Shown here in pieces: positions 60,396-64,000 of a DNA stretch of 64,000 bases. A program made the position numbers and the translations under genes. Source of the DNA: Chromatiaceae bacterium (GTDB lineage: Bacteria; Pseudomonadota; Gammaproteobacteria; Chromatiales; Chromatiaceae); the NCBI GenBank assembly GCA_024235395.1, contig JACKMK010000002.1, positions 496,001 through 560,000 on the forward strand. Reading direction: 5' to 3'. The stretch's first letter is position 1, and every line of letters begins with the position of its first letter. Below the pieces are notes generated by a model. That model had not been told where the DNA came from. It was given only the letters and a program-made list of their open reading frames with translations, and did no database searches.

Positions 60396-61310
60396 TCATC
60401 CGAGCAAAAGCTCCAGCAGGGCCTTCTGCGCATGCATGCGGTTCTCCGCCTCCTCCCAGACCAGGCTGTCGGGTGCGTCGAGCACCTCGGCCGTGACCTC
60501 CTTGCCGCGATAGGCCGGCAGGCAGTGGAGGAACACCGCATCGGGGGCGGCCCGGTCGAGCAGTGCACGATCGACCATGTAACCGGTAAAGGCCTTCTCG
60601 CGGCGTGCCTTCTCTTCTTCCTGGCCCATGCTGATCCAGGTATCGGTGACGACCAGGTCGGCACCATCGACGGCGGCGCGCGGATCGCGCACGATCTCGC
60701 ACTGCCCGGGGGTGCATTCCAATACCTCGGGGTCGGGATCGAAGCCTTCGGGACAGGCGATGCGCAGCTTGAAGCCGAATTGACGCGCGGCGCCGATGTA
60801 CGAGTTGCACATATTGTTGCCATCGCCGATCCAGGCCACCGTCTTGCCGGCGATGTCGCCGCGGTGTTCGATATAGGTCTGCATGTCGGCCAGCAGCTGA
60901 CAGGGGTGACACAGATCCGTAAGGCCATTGATCACCGGCACCCGTGAATTCGCCGCAAATGTCTCGACGGTGCTGTGGTCGAAGGTGCGGATCATCACGC
61001 AGTCGACCATGCGCGACAGCACGCGCGCGGTGTCCTCTATCGGTTCGCCGCGTCCCAGCTGGGTGTCACGCGGCGAGAGAAACATCGCCGCACCGCCGAG
61101 CTGAGTCATCCCGGCCTCGAATGACACACGGGTACGTGTGGAACTCTTCTCGAAGATCATCGCCAGCACCTTGCCGCGCAATGGCGTGTGCAATTCGCCG
61201 GCGCGGTGCATGGCCTTCAACTCGCCCGCGCGCCGGACGATGCCGCGCAGCTCTTCGCTGCTGAGATCCAAAAGGGTGAGGAAATGACGGGGCATTTGGG
61301 AATCGTGCAT
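60396..61310 (-). CDS. argF: Ornithine carbamoyltransferase
   Basis: 304 residues from MHDSQMPRHFLTLLDLSSEE. Carbamoyl-phosphate site SSTRTRVSFEAGM (about 53-65), ornithine site and the HCLPAYRGKEV motif (about 265). It makes citrulline from ornithine. GAGGT before the ATG is the ribosome site. It follows argD by 26 bp, so argD-argF form an operon. Confidence 0.96.
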   Translation of the reverse strand: MHDSQMPRHFLTLLDLSSEELRGIVRRAGELKAMHRAGELHTPLRGKVLAMIFEKSSTRTRVSFEAGMTQLGGAAMFLSPRDTQLGRGEPIEDTARVLSRMVDCVMIRTFDHSTVETFAANSRVPVINGLTDLCHPCQLLADMQTYIEHRGDIAGKTVAWIGDGNNMCNSYIGAARQFGFKLRIACPEGFDPDPEVLECTPGQCEIVRDPRAAVDGADLVVTDTWISMGQEEEKARREKAFTGYMVDRALLDRAAPDAVFLHCLPAYRGKEVTAEVLDAPDSLVWEEAENRMHAQKALLELLLG

Positions 61311-61336
61311 GCAGTGACCTCGCGTGTGCGCGGGGA

Positions 61337-62515
61337 TCAGGATCGGGAGAGGAAATCTCGCACCAGGTCGCCGAGTTCGGCGACCAGGCGGTCGGCCTGT
61401 TGCTCGGACAACACCAGGGGTGGAAGCAGGCGGATCACCGAATCGGCAGTGACGTTGATCAGCAGGCCGTGTTGCAGCGCCGCGCCGACGAGTTCGCCGC
61501 AGGGCCGGTCGAGCTGTATGCCGATGAGCAGCCCGATGCCGCGCACTTCGCGTACGCCGGGCAGGCCGGCGAATGCGGATTTCAGGCCGTCGCGAATCCG
61601 TTCGCCAAGCAGCCCGGCGCGTTCCCAAAGACGTTGTTCGCCGATCGTTTCGCAGACGCTGAGCGCGGCGGCACAGGCGAGTGGGTTGCCGCCAAATGTC
61701 GAGCCGTGATTTCCGGGCCCGAACAGTTCCGCGGCAGCGCCACGCGCCAGGCAGGCCCCGATGGGTACGCCATTGCCGAGGGCCTTGGCCACGGTCATGA
61801 CATCCGGCTTGAACCCGTAATGCTGGTAGGCGAACGGCTTGCCCGAACGGCCCATGCCGGTCTGGATCTCGTCGAGGATCATCAACCAGCCGCGCTGGTC
61901 GCACAGCTCGCGCACGGCGGGCAGGTAGTCGGCAGGTGGCAGGTTGATCCCGCCTTCACCCTGTATGGGTTCGACCAGCACCGCCACGACGTCGGCTTGA
62001 TTCTCGGCGACCACCCGCAGCGCCGTGATGTCGCCGTAAGGAACGCGCACGAATCCCTGCACCAGCGGTTCGAATCCCGCCTGGACCTTGCGGTTGCCGG
62101 TCGCGCTCAACGTCGCCAGCGTGCGGCCGTGGAAGCTGTTCTCCATGACCACGATCGACGCGGGTTTGATGCCCTTCTTGTGACCGTACAGGCGGGCGAG
62201 CTTGATCGCCGCTTCGTTGGCCTCCGCGCCCGAGTTGCCGAAAAAGGCGCGATCCATCCCGGCCATGCGGGTCAACACGTCGCCGAGCGCCTCCTGCGCA
62301 GCAATGCCGTAGAGGTTCGAGGTGTGCACCAGCCGGCCGGCCTGTTCGCAGATCGCGGCGGTGACCGCGGGATGGGCGTGTCCGAGGTTGCTGACGGCGA
62401 TGCCGCTGAGCGCATCCAGGTACTGCCTGCCCTGGTCGTCCCACAGCAACGCACCTTCGCCGCGGGTGAAGGTCACCGGCAGACGCTTGTAGGTGTTCAT
62501 CAGGGAATGGCTCAT
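61337..62515 (-). CDS. argD: Acetylornithine/N-succinyldiaminopimelate aminotransferase
   Basis: 392 residues, class III aminotransferase. FGNSGAEANEAAIKLAR (about 95-111), ILDEIQTGMGRSGKPFA (PLP Asp, about 220) and the PLP lysine in VMTVAKALGNGVPIGA (about 250). It interconverts N-acetylglutamate semialdehyde and N-acetylornithine, supplying ArgE. The start at 62515 has no good ribosome site; a hairpin CGCCTTTG-GG-CAAAGGCG lies 14 bp upstream. Confidence 0.96.
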   Translation of the reverse strand: MSHSLMNTYKRLPVTFTRGEGALLWDDQGRQYLDALSGIAVSNLGHAHPAVTAAICEQAGRLVHTSNLYGIAAQEALGDVLTRMAGMDRAFFGNSGAEANEAAIKLARLYGHKKGIKPASIVVMENSFHGRTLATLSATGNRKVQAGFEPLVQGFVRVPYGDITALRVVAENQADVVAVLVEPIQGEGGINLPPADYLPAVRELCDQRGWLMILDEIQTGMGRSGKPFAYQHYGFKPDVMTVAKALGNGVPIGACLARGAAAELFGPGNHGSTFGGNPLACAAALSVCETIGEQRLWERAGLLGERIRDGLKSAFAGLPGVREVRGIGLLIGIQLDRPCGELVGAALQHGLLINVTADSVIRLLPPLVLSEQQADRLVAELGDLVRDFLSRS

Positions 62516-62528
62516 CGGAAGTCAGGCC

Positions 62529-62546
62529 CGCCTTTGGGCAAAGGCG
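62529..62546 (-). promoter_or_regulatory. Hairpin CGCCTTTG-GG-CAAAGGCG in front of argD
   Basis: An 8-bp perfect inverted repeat, 14 bp before the argD ATG. In the argD mRNA it could cover the ribosome entry region, and its 3' arm could instead pair with two upstream GCCTTTGC copies. Confidence 0.45.
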
Positions 62547-62590
62547 CGAGATCACGCCGGGCACCAGGCCGTCGGCCACCGCGCTTCTCC

Positions 62591-62657
62591 AAAAACAAAA
62601 AGGCAGCCCCGGCACCGGGGACCACCTCCGCCGTTTGCGCCCCCCGGGCGCAGCAAA
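62591..62657 (-). ncRNA. Candidate small RNA or terminated argD leader
   Basis: On the minus strand, TTGTCA (62692-62687) and TAATGT (62669-62664) are spaced 17 bp, predicting a start near 62657. About 40 nt later CCCCGG-TG-CCGGGG (62620-62607) is followed by a T-rich run (62602-62591), a textbook intrinsic terminator, 76 bp before argD. The predicted transcript is about 65 nt with a GC-rich hairpin at its 5' part. Inferred from signals only. Confidence 0.45.
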
Positions 62658-62904
62658 GGCGGCACATTAACAACTGTTCCGAGTCGTGACAAGCGCCGGC
62701 CAGGAACGGGAAAACCAGCGCGACCGATACAGCATCGGTGAGCAAAGGCATGCTGCCGGCGGTGTCATTCGACCGAGCGCTCGGCGCGGTGTGGACCGAT
62801 CCGGCGGCATTCCGTAGCGCCAGCGCCGAGTGCGCCCCGGCGACCCGGGTATCGAAGGTCGACAGCGCCGGCGGGGCGGATGATGGTCTGAATGACCTGC
62901 GAAC

Positions 62905-62939
62905 AAGGCCCCGGGATCGTGCGATCTCAGGGGCCTTTT
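62905..62939. terminator. Bidirectional terminator downstream of sodB
   Basis: AAGGCCCC (62905-62912) pairs with GGGGCCTT (62930-62937), with an inner GATC-GTGC-GATC stem. T-rich flanks exist on the plus side (CCTTTTG) and weakly on the minus side. It lies 43 bp past the sodB stop. Confidence 0.7.
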
Positions 62940-62981
62940 GGCCGGGGCCGCCGGTTACCGGCCGCCCCGGGATTCAATGGA

Positions 62982-63563
62982 TCAGCCGGCGAATTGCTGC
63001 GCGACGAACTCCCAGTTGATGATCTTCCAGATCTCCTCGAGGTACTTCGGGCGAGCATTGCGATAGTCCACGTAGTAGGCGTGTTCCCAGACGTCGACTG
63101 TCAGCAGCGCGGTCTTGCCGTCGGTCATCGGGGTGCCGGCGTTCGAGGTATTGACGATCTCTACGCCACCATCGCTGTTCTTGACCAGCCAGGTCCAGCC
63201 GGAACCGAAATTGGTGGTCGCCGATTTGGTGAATGCCTCCTTGAACGCGTCAAACGAACCAAAAGTCTGGTTGATCGCATCGGCGAGCGCGCCGCTCGGC
63301 TGACCGCCGCCGTTCGGGCCGAGGCAGTTCCAGTAGAACGTGTGGTTCCACACCTGGGCGGCATTGTTGAACACGCCACCTGACGACTTCATGATGATGT
63401 CCTCGAGGCTCATATTCTCGAATTCTGTCCCGGGAATCAGGTTGTTGAGGTTGGTCACATAGGCGTTGTGGTGTTTGCCGTAGTGATATTCCAGGGTCTC
63501 CTGCGAGATCACAGGCTCGAGGGCGTTCATCGCGTAGGGCAGGGCGGGAAGTTGGTGCGCCAT
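62982..63563 (-). CDS. sodB: Superoxide dismutase [Fe]
   Basis: 193 residues, the E. coli SodB length. Metal ligands in YHYGKHHNAYV (His27 region), NHTFYWNCL (His74 region) and DVWEHAYYVDYRNARPKYL (Asp, His). FNNAAQVWNHTFYW and the overall length favour the iron type. Cytoplasmic detoxification of superoxide. AAGGAGT before the ATG is the ribosome site. Confidence 0.97.
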   Translation of the reverse strand: MAHQLPALPYAMNALEPVISQETLEYHYGKHHNAYVTNLNNLIPGTEFENMSLEDIIMKSSGGVFNNAAQVWNHTFYWNCLGPNGGGQPSGALADAINQTFGSFDAFKEAFTKSATTNFGSGWTWLVKNSDGGVEIVNTSNAGTPMTDGKTALLTVDVWEHAYYVDYRNARPKYLEEIWKIINWEFVAQQFAG

Positions 63564-63623
63564 CTGAATTACTCCTTGGTCGTCTGCGTGTGCGGGATTG
63601 GTTCCAGCTTGTTGGCGAACCGG

Positions 63624-63653
63624 ATTCTAGGGACTGGGTCGTGACGCTTTCAA
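63624..63653 (-). promoter_or_regulatory. Sigma-70 promoter of sodB
   Basis: On the minus strand TTGAAA (63653-63648) and TAGAAT (63629-63624) with an 18-bp spacer, about 55 nt of leader before the sodB ribosome site and start. Confidence 0.6.
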
Positions 63654-63806
63654 CCGTGTTCGAACCGGGGAAGGGCGTTTCCCAGTGGCCGTCCCAACCC
63701 GCGGCGGCCCCTCCAAGGGGCGTCCGTGCACCTGTTCCGGCTGGCCGCATGACCCTGGAGACCATAAGCTGCGCCCTCCTGGAACCGTACGAGTGATGCT
63801 TCCGCG

Positions 63807-64000
63807 ATGACCCCCGCGATGTTGAATATCTTCGCCAGCCGCCTCGACGCGGTCTGCGAGGAAATGGGATTGGTCCTGCGCAACACCGCGTTCTCGCCGA
63901 ACATTCGCGACCGTCTGGATTTCTCCTGCGCGGTGTTTGATGCGGCTGGCGGCCTGTGTGCGCAGGCGGCGCACATCCCGGTGCATCTGGGCAGCATGGC
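63807..64000 (+). CDS. Hydantoinase B/oxoprolinase family protein, N-terminus (cut by window edge)
   Basis: The first 64 residues begin MTPAMLNIFASRLDAVCEEM. They continue with the N-terminal hydantoinase B signature: FSPNIRDRLDFSCAVFDAAG and then the AQAAHIPVHLGSM run. HyuB-type subunits work with HyuA in ATP-dependent opening of hydantoin or oxoproline rings. The gene is divergent from sodB. Start at 63807; no strong ribosome site. Confidence 0.8.
   Translation, partial: MTPAMLNIFASRLDAVCEEMGLVLRNTAFSPNIRDRLDFSCAVFDAAGGLCAQAAHIPVHLGSM

Larger units (their letters stand above)
62516..62981. other. 466-bp gap between sodB and argD holding RNA signals
   Basis: No protein gene is convincing here. 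On the minus strand it contains, in order toward argD: a GATC-centred bidirectional terminator (62905-62939), a sigma-70-like promoter (62664-62692), a GC-rich hairpin (about 62629-62660), a strong intrinsic terminator (62591-62620) and a perfect hairpin near the argD start (62529-62546). GCAAAGGC occurs three times on the plus strand (62538, 62653, 62742). Confidence 0.55.

Noticed and set aside
62512..62751. A 79-codon frame on the minus strand between sodB and argD
   Set aside because: It reads straight through an intrinsic terminator and hairpins and has no recognisable domain; RNA signals explain the region better.
1..64000. tRNA, rRNA, CRISPR arrays, insertion sequences, phage or att sites
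   Set aside because: I looked through the intergenic stretches and saw no cloverleaf, regularly spaced repeats, transposase or integrase; very short elements could be missed by eye.

Overview
The window is a 64 kb stretch of GC-rich, gene-dense bacterial chromosome. It looks gammaproteobacterial: it has a fused ArgA-type N-acetylglutamate synthase plus ArgE, FeoA-FeoB-FeoC, a TIGR04211-like SH3 protein, an MtnB-MtnD-MtnC set and a DsrC-family protein. The DsrC-like protein, the many ion and anion carriers and the glycogen locus would fit a marine or sulfur-oxidising relative of the Chromatiales, but that placement is an inference. I see no tRNA, rRNA, CRISPR array, insertion sequence or phage gene. 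Both ends are cut: an RND pump on the left and a hydantoinase B-like gene on the right.

Layout. 1-4.2 kb (minus): AcuI/YhdH-type reductase, RND adaptor, RND permease. 4.5-11.5 kb: DsrC-like protein lacking the usual C-terminal cysteine, a chemotaxis receptor, a CPA2 cation/proton antiporter and a large Cache-PAS-GGDEF-EAL protein. 11.8-17.9 kb: feoABC behind a Fur-like box, an M1-like metallopeptidase and a ChaN-PDZ protein, giving an iron/haem theme. 17.9-29.2 kb (minus): one glycogen operon, pgl-glgC-GH57-malQ-glgB-glgA-glgP. 29.7-32.3 kb (minus): methionine salvage genes mtnB-mtnD-mtnC followed by an apparently exported methyltransferase. 32.4-37.0 kb: an alanine module (alr, AGCS symporter, dadA) with a divergent Lrp/AsnC regulator.

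37.1-48.3 kb is the most unusual part. A cysteine-rich Crp/Fnr-type regulator and a small two-helix membrane protein lie divergent to a DASS carrier, a PHP-like (DUF3604-like) hydrolase and a cytoplasmic ModA-like binding protein. Beside them are an NhaD antiporter, an SLC13 carrier with two RCK-C domains and a divergent LysR regulator. Palindromes with the spacing expected of Crp/Fnr and LysR sites lie in the two divergent promoters. I read it as a sodium-coupled anion uptake and processing locus whose substrate cannot be told from sequence.

48.3-64 kb is mostly amino-acid biosynthesis: argA, argE, ilvD, argF and argD. argE and argA are separated by a divergent TetR/methyltransferase pair. 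Also here are a second TetR gene with a zinc-type dehydrogenase, a LysE exporter, a DUF6499-like protein, an orphan FbpC-like ATPase, an SH3 protein and iron superoxide dismutase. The sodB-argD gap holds a promoter-terminator unit that may be a small RNA or an argD leader.
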